From QWPN01 sp040877375 (lineage in GTDB: Bacteria > Planctomycetota > Planctomycetia > Pirellulales > UBA1268), in NCBI GenBank assembly GCA_040877375.1, contig JBBDNW010000177.1:9016-73015 (forward strand): a stretch of DNA of 64,000 nt, given 5' to 3'. The notes beneath the pieces are model-generated. The model was not told the DNA's origin. It made no database searches and saw only the letters and a program-made list of their open reading frames with translations. A program made the position numbers and the translations under genes. Below, piece after piece: positions 43,611 through 52,307 of the stretch (position 1 is the first letter of the stretch; each line of letters opens with the position of its first letter).

Positions 43611-46600
43611 ATGAACGAAGCGGCAGCGAGCGGCACGACAGAGCAGGGGACCCCCGGTGGTCTCGACGCCTTCATCGCCCGCTGGGGAACGAGCGCCGGC
43701 GCGGAGCGGGCCAACTACCAGATTTTTCTCGCCGAGCTCTGCGACGTGCTCGGCGTGCCGCGGCCCGAGCCAAGCGTGGCCGACGAGGCGGCCAACCGCT
43801 ACGTCTTCGACAAGGCCGTCACGTTTCAAAACCCCGACGGCAAGACGTCGACCGGCTACATCGATCTCTACCGCAGGGGGGCGTTTGTCTGCGAGACGAA
43901 GCAGTCGGTGGCCAAGCCCGAGAAGGATCCGCTTTCCGTGGCCGATCCGGCCGCGCCCAAGGCCCGCCGCAAGAGCGGCACGAGCGTCCGCGGCACCGTC
44001 GGCTGGGACGATTCGATGATCGCGGCCCGGGGCCAGGCCGAGGGCTACGTGCGAGCGCTTGCCGACGACAACCCACCGTTTCTGCTGGTGATCGACATCG
44101 GCCACTCGTTTGAGCTCTACGCCGACTTCTCGCGGCTCGGGAAGGTCTACACGGCGTTTCCCGACGCCCGCAGCCACCGTTTCTCGCTCGACGATCTCCG
44201 CGACGAGGGCCTCCGCGAGCGGCTGAAAATGCTCTGGCTCGATCCGCTCGCGCTCGACCCGGCCCGTCATGCGGCCAAGGTCACCCGTGAGATCGCCGCC
44301 CGGATCGCCGTGCTCGCACGCCGGCTGGAGGCGAAGGACTATGAGCCGGAGCAGGTGGCCTGGTTTCTGATCCGCTGCTTGTTCACGTTTTTCTCGGAAG
44401 ACGTCTGCCTGACGCCCCGGGGCGGGTTCACGAGTCTCTTGGAGAGCATGAAGGAATCGCCCGAGCAGTTTGTGCCGCTCGTTTCGGAAGTCTGGAAGAC
44501 GATGGGGCAGGGGGGCTTTTCAACGGCGCTCCGCACGCGGATCAAGCAGTTCAAGGGCACGATCTTCCGCGAGCACGATCCGCTGCCGCTCGATGCCGAC
44601 GAAATTGCCCTCCTGATCGATGCCGGCAAATCCGACTGGAAAGACGTGGAGCCGGCGATCTTCGGCACGCTTTTGGAGCGGGCTCTCGATCCCCGCGAGC
44701 GTCACAAGCTCGGCGCCCACTTCACGCCGCGGGCGTATGTCGAGCGGCTCGTCGTGCCCACGATCATCGAGCCGGTCCGCGACGACTGGGAGGCGGCCCG
44801 GGCGGCGAGCCTAACCGAGGCCAACGCGGGGCGACTCGACAACGCGAAGGCCGAGACGCGGAAGTTTCTCGACGGCCTCACGGCCATGAAGGTGCTCGAC
44901 CCGGCCTGCGGCACTGGCAACTTTCTTTATGTGTCGATGGTGAAGCTCAAGGAGATCGAGGCGGAGGCCCGCGACTGGCTCGCGCAGCTCGGCGAGACGC
45001 AGACCGACCTTGAGCACATGGAGCGGACGGTCGATCCGCAGCAGTTTCTGGGGATCGAGATCAATCCCCGTGCGGTGGCGATCGCGGAAGTGGTGCTCTG
45101 GATCGGCTGGCTGCAGTGGCACTTGCGCGACCGCAAGAGCCCCGACAGTTTTTCGGAGCCGATCCTGCAGGCCTACGGCAACATCGAATGCCGCGACGCG
45201 CTGCTGGAATACGACAAGAAGGAACTCGTCCGCGACGAGTCAGGCAAACCCGTCACGCGGTGGGACGGCGTGACGACGAAGAAGCATCCGGTGACGGGCG
45301 AGGACGTGCCAGACGACACGGCACGGGTATCCGTCGAGCGGTACGTGAACCCACGGAAGGCCGAGTGGCCGCAGGCGGATTTTGTCGTGGGCAACCCGCC
45401 GTTTCTGGGGCCGGGCCGGATGCGGGCTGCCTTTGGGGACGGCTATACCGACGCAGTCAGAGATACCTATCCAGAAGTTCCCGAATCGTCGGACTACGTC
45501 ATGTATTGGTGGCACAAGGCTGCCGAGTTGCTGTCAGTCCGTAAGCTCCGTCGGTTTGGCCTCATCACGACAAACAGCATACGGCAATCGTTTGCCCGGC
45601 GCGTCATCCAGGCGTTCATGGGAGATTCGCCGAGAAGAGGATCGGAGTTGGTCAGCCTTGCGTTTGCGATTCCGGATCATCCGTGGGTTGACTCTGCCGA
45701 CGGCGCTGCCGTGCGAATCGCTATGACCGTCGGATGTCGCGGCAAGACAGTTGGGCAACTGTCGGAGGTCACCGCTGAAGAAGAGGCTGTGGACGAGCAT
45801 GTCCCGGTCACTCTGGTCACACGATCTGGTTTTTTGTCAGCGGATCTCCGCGTGGGCGCGTCCGCATCCGTAGCAATCGAACTTGTTGCAAACTCAGGGC
45901 TCGCGAACAGAGGGTTCTGTCTATTCGGCTCGGGATTCATTGTTTTGCTGGATCGCGCGCGAGAGCTCGGCCTTGGTCGCACGGTTGGTCTCGACCGTCA
46001 CATCCGGCCTTACCGCAATGGCAAGGATCTGACGCAGAGCCCCAGAGGCGTGTTCGTCATCGATCTTTTCGGGCTGTCGGAGCAGCAAGTGCAGGAGCAA
46101 TTTCCCGATTGCTACCAGCACGTCGCGATGACGGTGAAGCCCGAACGAGCCGAAAACAAGCGTGAAAGCCGCCGGCGATTGTGGTGGGTGTTTGGTGAGC
46201 CAAACAAGCAACTGCGGCTCATGCTTCAGGGATTAGATCGGTACATCGCGACTTCAGAAACAGCCAAGTACCGGGTTTTTCAATTTTTGGACCGAGCTAT
46301 AGCCCCCGACAACATGCTCGTAGCCATAGCATCCGACGACTCATTTTTACTGGGTCTCATGTCGAGCCGCATTCATGTCGTGTGGGCGCTGGCCGCAGGC
46401 GGGAGGCTCGGGGTCGGGAACGACCCTCGCTACAACAAAACCGCTTGCTTCGATCCATTCCCATTCCCAGCGGCGACCGACTCCCAGAAACAAAAAATCC
46501 GCGAGCTCGGCGAGGCGCTCGACGCGCATCGTAAGAAGCAGCAGGCGGCGCATCCGGGGCTGACGATCACGGGGATGTACAACGTCCTCGAAAAGCTCCG

Positions 46601-47204
46601 CTCAGGCGAAGCCCTCACCATCAAGGACAAGAAGATCCACGACGACGGCCTCGTGAGCGTGCTCAAGAAGATCCACGACGACCTCGATGCCGCTGTGTTC
46701 GACGCCTACGGCTGGCCGGCCACGCTCACCGACGACGAGATCCTGGAGCGGCTCGTAGCCTTGAACCACGAGCGGGCCGCCGAGGAAAAGCGCGGCCTCA
46801 TCCGCTGGCTGCGGCCCGAGTTTCAAAACAGTTCTCGCACCAAGGCGGGCGGCGGCGACGTGCAGCAGACGCTCGCTGAGGCTGACATCGATGACGACGA
46901 CGCGGACGACGACACCACCGAGCCCGGCGTCGAAAAGCCTAAACGAGGCAGGGGGGCTGCCAAGAAGTCGGCCGGCCGGGTGGCCAAGGCTCCGAAGGCG
47001 TCGAAGCAGTCCTGGCCCAAGGACCTCGCCGAGCAGACGCGGGCCGTTCGCAGCGCGCTCGCAGCCGTGGGCGGGATCATGACAGCCGCCGACGTCGCCA
47101 AGCAGTTCAAAAATGCGAAGTCGCCGCGCGTGGAAGAAATCCTCGCCACCCTCGTGGCCTTGGGCCACGCCCGCCGCACTGATGACGGCTACGCGTCGGC
47201 GTGA
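43611..47204 (+). CDS. Single-chain restriction-modification enzyme, MmeI-like (type IIL)
   Basis: A 1197-residue protein. Near the N-terminus a PD-(D/E)xK nuclease signature is visible: D84 in GYIDLYR and E95-x-K97 in ETKQS. A helical linker is followed by an adenine-specific methyltransferase with motif I VLDPACGTGNF (about 426) and the catalytic NPPF (about 595), then FLGPGRMRAAFG as in MmeI relatives. The target-recognition region (about residues 630-955) has visibly lower GC and different codon use. The C-terminus carries an acidic/Lys-rich linker and a small helical domain (MTAADVAKQFKNAKSPRVEE). In this family one chain cuts, methylates and recognises DNA. No separate methylase or specificity gene is present. 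Confidence 0.9.
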   Translation: MNEAAASGTTEQGTPGGLDAFIARWGTSAGAERANYQIFLAELCDVLGVPRPEPSVADEAANRYVFDKAVTFQNPDGKTSTGYIDLYRRGAFVCETKQSVAKPEKDPLSVADPAAPKARRKSGTSVRGTVGWDDSMIAARGQAEGYVRALADDNPPFLLVIDIGHSFELYADFSRLGKVYTAFPDARSHRFSLDDLRDEGLRERLKMLWLDPLALDPARHAAKVTREIAARIAVLARRLEAKDYEPEQVAWFLIRCLFTFFSEDVCLTPRGGFTSLLESMKESPEQFVPLVSEVWKTMGQGGFSTALRTRIKQFKGTIFREHDPLPLDADEIALLIDAGKSDWKDVEPAIFGTLLERALDPRERHKLGAHFTPRAYVERLVVPTIIEPVRDDWEAARAASLTEANAGRLDNAKAETRKFLDGLTAMKVLDPACGTGNFLYVSMVKLKEIEAEARDWLAQLGETQTDLEHMERTVDPQQFLGIEINPRAVAIAEVVLWIGWLQWHLRDRKSPDSFSEPILQAYGNIECRDALLEYDKKELVRDESGKPVTRWDGVTTKKHPVTGEDVPDDTARVSVERYVNPRKAEWPQADFVVGNPPFLGPGRMRAAFGDGYTDAVRDTYPEVPESSDYVMYWWHKAAELLSVRKLRRFGLITTNSIRQSFARRVIQAFMGDSPRRGSELVSLAFAIPDHPWVDSADGAAVRIAMTVGCRGKTVGQLSEVTAEEEAVDEHVPVTLVTRSGFLSADLRVGASASVAIELVANSGLANRGFCLFGSGFIVLLDRARELGLGRTVGLDRHIRPYRNGKDLTQSPRGVFVIDLFGLSEQQVQEQFPDCYQHVAMTVKPERAENKRESRRRLWWVFGEPNKQLRLMLQGLDRYIATSETAKYRVFQFLDRAIAPDNMLVAIASDDSFLLGLMSSRIHVVWALAAGGRLGVGNDPRYNKTACFDPFPFPAATDSQKQKIRELGEALDAHRKKQQAAHPGLTITGMYNVLEKLRSGEALTIKDKKIHDDGLVSVLKKIHDDLDAAVFDAYGWPATLTDDEILERLVALNHERAAEEKRGLIRWLRPEFQNSSRTKAGGGDVQQTLAEADIDDDDADDDTTEPGVEKPKRGRGAAKKSAGRVAKAPKASKQSWPKDLAEQTRAVRSALAAVGGIMTAADVAKQFKNAKSPRVEEILATLVALGHARRTDDGYASA

Positions 47205-47252
47205 CGCACGATCTGCCACCCAGACACTCCGCTCCGGGGTTTTCTGCCGATG

Positions 47253-47282
47253 TTTCCAAAATGCACACATTGTGTGTAATAT
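47253..47282 (+). promoter_or_regulatory. Candidate promoter and palindromic operator of the BrnTA pair
   Basis: TTTCCA (47253) and TAATAT (47277-47282) are separated by 18 bases. The palindrome CACACA-T-TGTGTG (47264-47276) lies exactly between them, where a bound BrnA-type repressor would block polymerase. The -10 ends six bases before the toxin ATG, so the transcript would be leaderless or nearly so. Confidence 0.55.
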
Positions 47283-47288
47283 GGGCTA

Positions 47289-47567
47289 ATGTCGCAGTTC
47301 GATTGGAACGATGAAAAAAGCCGAGCTCTCAAAGCTGAGCGGGGCATCTCGTTTGAGGACGTGGTTTTTTACGTGGCGGCTGGTGGGCTGCTCGACGTGC
47401 TAGATCATCCAAATCCAGGAGCCTACCCAGGCCAGCGCATCTTGATCGTGGATATCGACGGATACGCCTTCGTCGTTCCGTTCGTGGCTGACGGCGACGT
47501 GCTGTTCTTGAAGACGATCATTCCGAGCAGAAAAATGACAAAGCGTTACTTCGGAGGCAGGCGATGA
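47289..47567 (+). CDS. brnT: BrnT-family toxin (RelE-like ribonuclease)
   Basis: A 92-residue protein. FDWNDEKSRALKAERGISFEDV at the start and IPSRKMTKRYFGGR at the end match BrnT, a RelE-fold mRNA-cleaving toxin. The middle LIVDIDGYAFVVPFVADGD is the usual beta-sheet core. No ribosome binding site is visible and the candidate -10 is immediately upstream, in line with leaderless translation. The stop overlaps the antitoxin start by four bases, the usual toxin-first order of brnTA. The surrounding bases are A/T-richer than neighbours, consistent with acquisition with the restriction gene. Confidence 0.9.
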   Translation: MSQFDWNDEKSRALKAERGISFEDVVFYVAAGGLLDVLDHPNPGAYPGQRILIVDIDGYAFVVPFVADGDVLFLKTIIPSRKMTKRYFGGRR

Positions 47568-47851
47568 AAAAACTCGATCGTGACGAAGCCCGGCTGCTGG
47601 CATCGGTGGAACGCGGAGACTGGAAGCGGTCCGGAACGGTGGCCAAGGACATGGCGCGGCTTCAGGCGGCCGCGCGGGCGACCGTGCGGAAGGACAAGCG
47701 AGTGAACATTCGGATCACCGCCCGGGATCTCGCGCACTTGCAGAGAGCAGCCGTGGAGGAAGGGATTCCTTACCAGACGTTCATCTCGAGTATCTTGCAC
47801 AAATACATTGCCGGCCGGCTCGTCGAGCGGCCACGGCCGACGTCAGCCTGA
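47564..47851 (+). CDS. brnA: BrnA/CopG-like ribbon-helix-helix antitoxin
   Basis: A 95-residue protein. The segment KDKRVNIRITARDLAHLQRA with VEEGIPYQTFISSILHKYI is a ribbon-helix-helix DNA-binding domain like those of BrnA/CopG antitoxins. The N-terminal about 45 residues (LDRDEARLLASVERGDW and the following basic helix) would bind the toxin. It is expected to neutralise the toxin and repress the promoter through the CACACA palindrome upstream. It is coupled to the toxin gene by ATGA. Confidence 0.85.
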   Translation: MKKLDRDEARLLASVERGDWKRSGTVAKDMARLQAAARATVRKDKRVNIRITARDLAHLQRAAVEEGIPYQTFISSILHKYIAGRLVERPRPTSA

Positions 47852-47947
47852 TTTTCGGAGCTTTCAAACGCTCAGTTCCAGGGTTTCCCGCAGATTCGCT
47901 CCCGCGTCTTCGACCGTGGCGCCTTGGGCGATTCTTCCGGATGCCAC

Positions 47948-48397
47948 TCAGCGGGCATTGTACAGATAGAGCACTGCGGCCCAGCCACTTGGCAGGAGTC
48001 GCGGCGCGTGGTCGAGGGACTTGGCGTAGCGCACCGCCAGAGACAGGAACGTTTTGGCGTGGAAGAACGCCTCGAGGATCGGCCGTGTTTCGTTGAGCCA
48101 GTCACGGTTCATTTCCGGGCTGAAGTTCTTCCCAGTTCCTGCCGCAACGATCTCCAGGAACCAGTCGTTGAGGCCCCGGCCCTGATCGTGCTTGCGGAGG
48201 GCTTCAACGATCTGCAGGGTCAGGCTCTGTAGGCCCAGGACTTTCCAGCTCTGGTGGTAGAGGCGGTAAAAGGGATCCTCGAAGCCCCAGTGGGAGTCCG
48301 ACTCCTCCAGGAGTGTTTCCAGCGCAGGCAGATCCGCCTTGAGCGACTGCAGAAGCGGCTCGGTTTCGTGATCGATGTCTTTCGGTTCAGTGGACAT
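47948..48397 (-). CDS. Conserved hypothetical soluble protein
   Basis: A 149-residue acidic, mostly helical protein with FEDPFYRLYHQSWKVLGLQS, LNDWFLEIVAAGTGKNFSPE and a C-terminal SGWAAVLYLYNAR. No family could be named, but the composition is that of a real globular protein, and an AGGG-rich stretch precedes the ATG. It is convergent with brnA and lies just downstream of the MazG-like gene on the same strand; the two may be co-transcribed. Confidence 0.65.
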   Translation of the reverse strand: MSTEPKDIDHETEPLLQSLKADLPALETLLEESDSHWGFEDPFYRLYHQSWKVLGLQSLTLQIVEALRKHDQGRGLNDWFLEIVAAGTGKNFSPEMNRDWLNETRPILEAFFHAKTFLSLAVRYAKSLDHAPRLLPSGWAAVLYLYNAR

Positions 48398-48438
48398 GCG
48401 ATTCCCTCACGCGGGTAGCGGTCCCAGCGGACGCTGGG

Positions 48439-48819
48439 TCAGCCCCCGCCGAGTTCCGTGTACTTACAAGCGTTGCCCCGGGCGAGAGTGACCGGGTATT
48501 TCCGCTCGTTCGCCGTCAGCTTGGCGGTGATCGCCTCGGCCAAGTCGATACCCAGCCGGTCGGCGAGGAGCATGGCGAACATCACGACGTCGGCGATCTC
48601 CTCGGCCACACCAGCCCGTTTGGCGGCGTCGGCCAGATCCTGATCGACCTCGGCGTCGGTTTTCCAGAGAAACCGCTCCTGGAGTTCGGCGGCCTCGATG
48701 GCGACCGCTGCCGCTAGGTTCTTCGGCGTGTGAAACTCCGCCCAGTCGCGGGCGTCCCGAAACTGGCAGACGGCCACCACGAGGTCGGCGAGCGTGACGG
48801 TGGAAGGGAGATGAGACAT
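48439..48819 (-). CDS. MazG-like/RS21-C6-type nucleotide pyrophosphohydrolase
   Basis: About 126 residues from the chosen ATG; an in-frame start at 48927 would add 36 residues without family similarity. The metal-binding pattern is clear: AVAIEAAELQERFLW (two Glu) and VAEEIADVVMFAMLLADRLG (Glu, Glu, Asp), as in dCTP pyrophosphatase-type MazG proteins. FRDARDWAEFHTPKNLA is typical of the RS21-C6 group. It hydrolyses non-canonical or excess dNTPs. It is the second MazG-fold protein in this window; the two are not close paralogues. Confidence 0.9.
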   Translation of the reverse strand: MSHLPSTVTLADLVVAVCQFRDARDWAEFHTPKNLAAAVAIEAAELQERFLWKTDAEVDQDLADAAKRAGVAEEIADVVMFAMLLADRLGIDLAEAITAKLTANERKYPVTLARGNACKYTELGGG

Positions 48820-49044
48820 GCGGTGAGAATAGCCAATCAGCCCCGATTCCGCCCCTCTCCCCAACGTCCGATAATGTCTCTTATGTCCGTTTGGGCCTAG
48901 ACGTTTTCGCCTTGTTTTCAAGCTCATTCGCCCTGCACCCCTGCCGCTCGTCAGGGCTCAAGAGTCATGACGGCCCGGGGATCGATGTTGTGGCGACGCC
49001 CGCGTGACGTCGCCGAGCTGCTGAGGCGACGTGCCGACAACACA

Positions 49045-49881
49045 TCAGCGGATGGGAAGTGGCGTCTGCGCGCCAACCGGAAATTGCCCCGGCATCTGTT
49101 GTTGCTGCGGCCGGTTCAGAAACCCGCTCGTTGCTGGCGGTGTTGGATGTGCCGGCTGCACGGGTGCGGTCGTCGGTCCGCCCCAAGCGGCTGGCGAGGT
49201 GAATCCGGCTGGCACGGCCTGCTGCCCCCCCTGCCCCAGCGTCGCGGGCCCGGCGGCGTTGCCCGTCCAAGCGGTCGGCGAGGTGACGCTCTCCCAGATG
49301 GCCTTGAACGCAGACGGCTGGGCCAAGCCGCCCGGCGGTGGCGGAGGAGCGACACCGGCTCCCGGCTGCCGGAACTGTTCTTCAAACTGCTTCACGAATG
49401 GCTGCACCGGCTCCACGATGTTCGGGGGGAGCAGTTCATCGGCCCGGACGATGATCTCGGCCACGAGTCGGCCGCTGCGACTGCCGACGATCTGGTTGCG
49501 GTAGGCAGGGGCCAAGGTAACGGCGAAGAAGGTGACCACGACGCAGATCAGTCCGCCCTTCGCTAGGCCGAAGACCAGACCGAGCTGATGGTCGAACGCC
49601 GAGAGGTGGACGGCGCTGATCGCACCTGAGATCACGCGGAAGACGAGCCACACCGCCAGCGAGGTGCCCACGTAAATCGCCAGCATCGCGATCAGACGAT
49701 TCCAGGGCGCCTGCTGACCAACGAAAGGGGCCAGGGAACCGCCGAACCGCAGGGCCAGAAAACTGCTGGCCGCGATGCCGGCGATCCACGCGAGTTGCCA
49801 GACAATACCCTTAAAATAGCCGAGCACCGCGGCTGCGGCGAGGATGCCGAGCATCACCAGGTCGTAGCCTTCGATCGCCAT
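49045..49881 (-). CDS. CvpA-family membrane protein
   Basis: About 278 residues from the chosen ATG. The N-terminus YDLVMLGILAAAAVLGYFKGIVWQ is the CvpA/colicin-V-production signature, followed by three more hydrophobic helices (for example LIAMLAIYVGTSLAVWLVF and GGLICVVVTFFAVTLAPA). The last about 110 residues are a Pro/Gln/Ala-rich tail (starting near FRQPGAGVAPPPPPGG) that is probably disordered. CvpA proteins are linked to envelope homeostasis; the tail is longer than in standard members. Confidence 0.87.
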   Translation of the reverse strand: MAIEGYDLVMLGILAAAAVLGYFKGIVWQLAWIAGIAASSFLALRFGGSLAPFVGQQAPWNRLIAMLAIYVGTSLAVWLVFRVISGAISAVHLSAFDHQLGLVFGLAKGGLICVVVTFFAVTLAPAYRNQIVGSRSGRLVAEIIVRADELLPPNIVEPVQPFVKQFEEQFRQPGAGVAPPPPPGGLAQPSAFKAIWESVTSPTAWTGNAAGPATLGQGGQQAVPAGFTSPAAWGGPTTAPVQPAHPTPPATSGFLNRPQQQQMPGQFPVGAQTPLPIR

Positions 49882-50239
49882 CGAGCAGCATCTCCTGAGG
49901 ACCGCAAGTTTGCGGGAGGCGGAGTGTAGGGGCCGGGCGGCTGGGCAACGAAGCCCAGAAACCCGATTCTTTTGAGCTGATATGAAGCCAGCGACGCCAC
50001 AATCGGCAACCATTTCCCAAAGCCCCTAGGCGATTCATTTTATCGCTCGCGCGGCCTTTCAGTCCGCGCAGACCACCCATAACTCCCATTCCACTGTTTT
50101 TCGCTCACCGCCACGGGCGCAGGTCTGGGTGACGACCGTTCCGAACGTTTGCTTTCGGCGGTGCAGGGGATGCCACGCGGTGTCGGCTGTCCCTTTGTCA
50201 GGCAACGGTCGATACGAACGAAGGTTTGCGCCGATCGGA

Positions 50240-51010
50240 ATGGAGTCCGCTCGGCTGCTTTCTTGGGGGAATCTCGTAGTGCCCGGCTTCCGCGAGCACA
50301 TCACCGGCTCATCCATCGTGGGCGCGAGCTATGGCGCTGCCGCCTGGTATCTGGGCGACATGCCCCCGATGACCTGCGCCCTGGGAGCAGGGCTCTGCGC
50401 TGTATCTGGCATGCTCCCCGACCTCGACAGCGGGCCGGGCCTGCCGCTCCGCGAGAGCGTGGCGTTCGCCGCGGCCCTCGTCCCGCTGCTGATGATTCAC
50501 CGATTTCAGCAGTGGGGGCTGCCGCTCGAGGCGATGATTCTCTCCGGGGCGGCTATTTATTTGGCGGTTCGGTTCGGGCTGACGTGGCTACTCGAAAACC
50601 ATGCGCGGCACCGCGGCATGTTTCACAGCCTGCCCGCGGCGGCGATCGCGGGCCAAGTGACGTTCCTCGCGTTCTCCTCGGAAGAGCCACTTCACCGCTA
50701 CTTCGTCTCCAGCGCAGTGTTGCTCGGCTTTCTCTCGCATCTAGTGCTCGACGAGATCTGGGCCGTGAGGCAGGGACTGTTCGGGCCGAAGGTCAAGAAG
50801 TCGTTCGGAACAGCGATGAAGTTTGCCGGTCCAGAACTCTGGCCGAACTTGCTCTCGTATGCGATCGTGATCGTGTTGGGTGCCATCGCTGCCGGTGATG
50901 CGGCCTGGACCGAGCGGATGGCCAACGTCCGTCAGCAGATGCAGCAGGCCACACGCCCATTCCAGCAGCAGCAACTACAGCAACAACAGCCGTGGCAGTT
51001 CCGGCGATAG
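50240..51010 (+). CDS. YdjM-like membrane metal-dependent hydrolase
   Basis: About 256 residues from the ATG MESARLLSW; an upstream in-frame start at 50129 is less likely. The family's conserved motifs are present: FREHITGSSIVGASYGA, SGMLPDLDS, NHARHRGMFHSLP and LLGFLSHLVLDEIW, with four to five hydrophobic helices between them. The Asp and His residues suggest a membrane-embedded metal site as in YdjM/LexA-controlled membrane proteins. The C-terminus is Gln-rich (ATRPFQQQQLQQQQPW). The substrate is unknown. Confidence 0.85.
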   Translation: MESARLLSWGNLVVPGFREHITGSSIVGASYGAAAWYLGDMPPMTCALGAGLCAVSGMLPDLDSGPGLPLRESVAFAAALVPLLMIHRFQQWGLPLEAMILSGAAIYLAVRFGLTWLLENHARHRGMFHSLPAAAIAGQVTFLAFSSEEPLHRYFVSSAVLLGFLSHLVLDEIWAVRQGLFGPKVKKSFGTAMKFAGPELWPNLLSYAIVIVLGAIAAGDAAWTERMANVRQQMQQATRPFQQQQLQQQQPWQFRR

Positions 51011-51095
51011 AACGCACCTCGAGCGCATTCGCATGCAGGAGAGCGGCGAGGTGGCAATACAAGTAAGATGAGTGGGCCCTCACGGCGGTGTGGAG

Positions 51096-51150
51096 CGGGG
51101 CGGGGTGCTACCCGCATTCCCCGCGCTTGCGCTTGGGGCTTCCTGACGGG
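51096..51150 (+). repeat. REP-like arm with extended left flank
   Basis: It starts GCGGGGCGGGGTGCTACCCG and contains GCGCTTGGGGCTTCCTGACG. It is nearly identical to 18583-18637. No inverted partner arm is present. Confidence 0.75.
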
Positions 51151-51156
51151 AGGCAC

Positions 51157-51222
51157 GGGGGTCGGCGAACGCTCGAGGAGCGCCTGAGCCGCCGCGGCCC
51201 TCAGCGACGAGACTTTTGCCGC
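51157..51222 (+). repeat. Second repeat family (hairpin-rich)
   Basis: GGGGTCGGCGAACGCTCGAG is followed by two small hairpins (CGCTC/GAGCG and CTGAG/CTCAG) and ends ACGAGACTTTTGCCGC. From GGTCGGCGAA to the end it differs from 54292-54354 at only a few positions. It lies six bases after a REP arm. Confidence 0.75.
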
Positions 51223-51344
51223 GGCGACACACGTTACGTTGAATATGGTCTCACTTGGCTGGATCGCCGGCTCGGAGCCGGTCGGCCCTTGTTTCGTGGC
51301 GGTGGCGACTGGATCATGGATCGACCTTCGTCTGAAACCCCGCT

Positions 51345-52307
51345 GTGCGCACCATGCTCCTCGCCACCACGCTGCCCAACGCGACGGCCTTCGCCAGCCT
51401 CGTCGTGGAGTTGGTGCTCATCTCAGCCGCTGCATTCGCGGGGGGGTCGTCGCTGGCATTCCTGTCCCTCGGCCACCGGCCGATGCAGGTGCTCCTGTCG
51501 CTGACCGGGGGTGTGCTGCTCGGTGTCGGCATGCTCCACCTGCTGCCCCACGCCTGGATGCAGCTTGACCGCGACATCGAAAAAACAATGGGGTGGGTAC
51601 TGACCGGCTTCTTTCTGATGTTTCTGCTCGAACGGGCCTTTCACGGGCATGCCCACCACACCGCCGACGGCAGTTGCGACCATGATCACGATGATCACGA
51701 TGGTCACGATGGTCACGATGGTCACGATGGTCACGATGGTCATGCCGCCCCGGCCCCTGCCGGCCGGTCCTTCGCGTGGTGCGGGGCGTTTGCGGGCCTC
51801 GCGCTGCACAGCCTCGCCGATGGAGCTGCTCTGGCGGCCTCGGTGGGGTCGGATGCAGCCCACGGCGTCGGCCTCCTGGCGGGCTTCGCCACCTTTCTCG
51901 CGATCCTGCTCCACAAGCCATTCGACGCGGGCATCATCGCCACGCTGATGATCGACGCGGGAGCGTCGCCGCGGACAAGGCTCGTGGTCAACGCGCTCTA
52001 CGCGGCCGTCGTGCCGCTCGGTGCCTTCGGCTTCCTCACGAGCCTCACGCTCTTCGGCGGGCGGCAGGACGCGGTGCTCGGCATCGCCATGGCGATGGCG
52101 GCTGGCGCGTTTCTGTGCATCGCCGCGGCGGACCTCCTGCCGGAGGTGCAGTTTCACAGCCACGACCGCGTGCTGCTGACCACTGCCCTCGCGATGGGAT
52201 TAGCGATCGCCTGGGGTATCACTGCCCTGGAGCGGTCATCGCATGCCCACGGTGCCCATGTGCAGCGCGGCGCGATTCCGGCCAACGCTCCCGCTCACGA
52301 CCGCTAA
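51345..52307 (+). CDS. ZIP-family metal transporter with His-rich loop
   Basis: A 320-residue membrane protein; GTG at 51345 is used here, with ATG at 51354 as an alternative. About eight hydrophobic helices are seen. The metal-pathway motifs of helices IV and V are HSLADGAALA and LLHKPFDAG. The loop between helices III and IV holds a tract of DGH repeats (HDHDDHDGHDGHDG and onwards) likely to bind zinc or another divalent cation. ZIP proteins import metal into the cytoplasm. The 3' end overlaps the convergent downstream gene by four bases. Confidence 0.9.
   Translation: MRTMLLATTLPNATAFASLVVELVLISAAAFAGGSSLAFLSLGHRPMQVLLSLTGGVLLGVGMLHLLPHAWMQLDRDIEKTMGWVLTGFFLMFLLERAFHGHAHHTADGSCDHDHDDHDGHDGHDGHDGHDGHAAPAPAGRSFAWCGAFAGLALHSLADGAALAASVGSDAAHGVGLLAGFATFLAILLHKPFDAGIIATLMIDAGASPRTRLVVNALYAAVVPLGAFGFLTSLTLFGGRQDAVLGIAMAMAAGAFLCIAAADLLPEVQFHSHDRVLLTTALAMGLAIAWGITALERSSHAHGAHVQRGAIPANAPAHDR
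51681..51742 (+). repeat. Tandem 9-bp repeat coding for the His/Asp metal loop
   Basis: GATGGTCAC is repeated at least four times exactly, flanked by one-base variants (GATGATCAC, GATGGTCAT). Each unit encodes Asp-Gly-His in the ZIP transporter loop, and unit number could change by slippage without shifting frame. Confidence 0.95.

Noticed and set aside
51239..51568. Open frame overlapping the 5' end of the ZIP transporter gene
   Set aside because: It is an Arg/Ala/Pro-rich shadow of the ZIP coding sequence without its own features.
51345..52307. HKPFDAG in the ZIP transporter as a lost HExP motif
   Set aside because: Other ZIP subfamilies also have HK at this place, so it is not evidence of inactivity.
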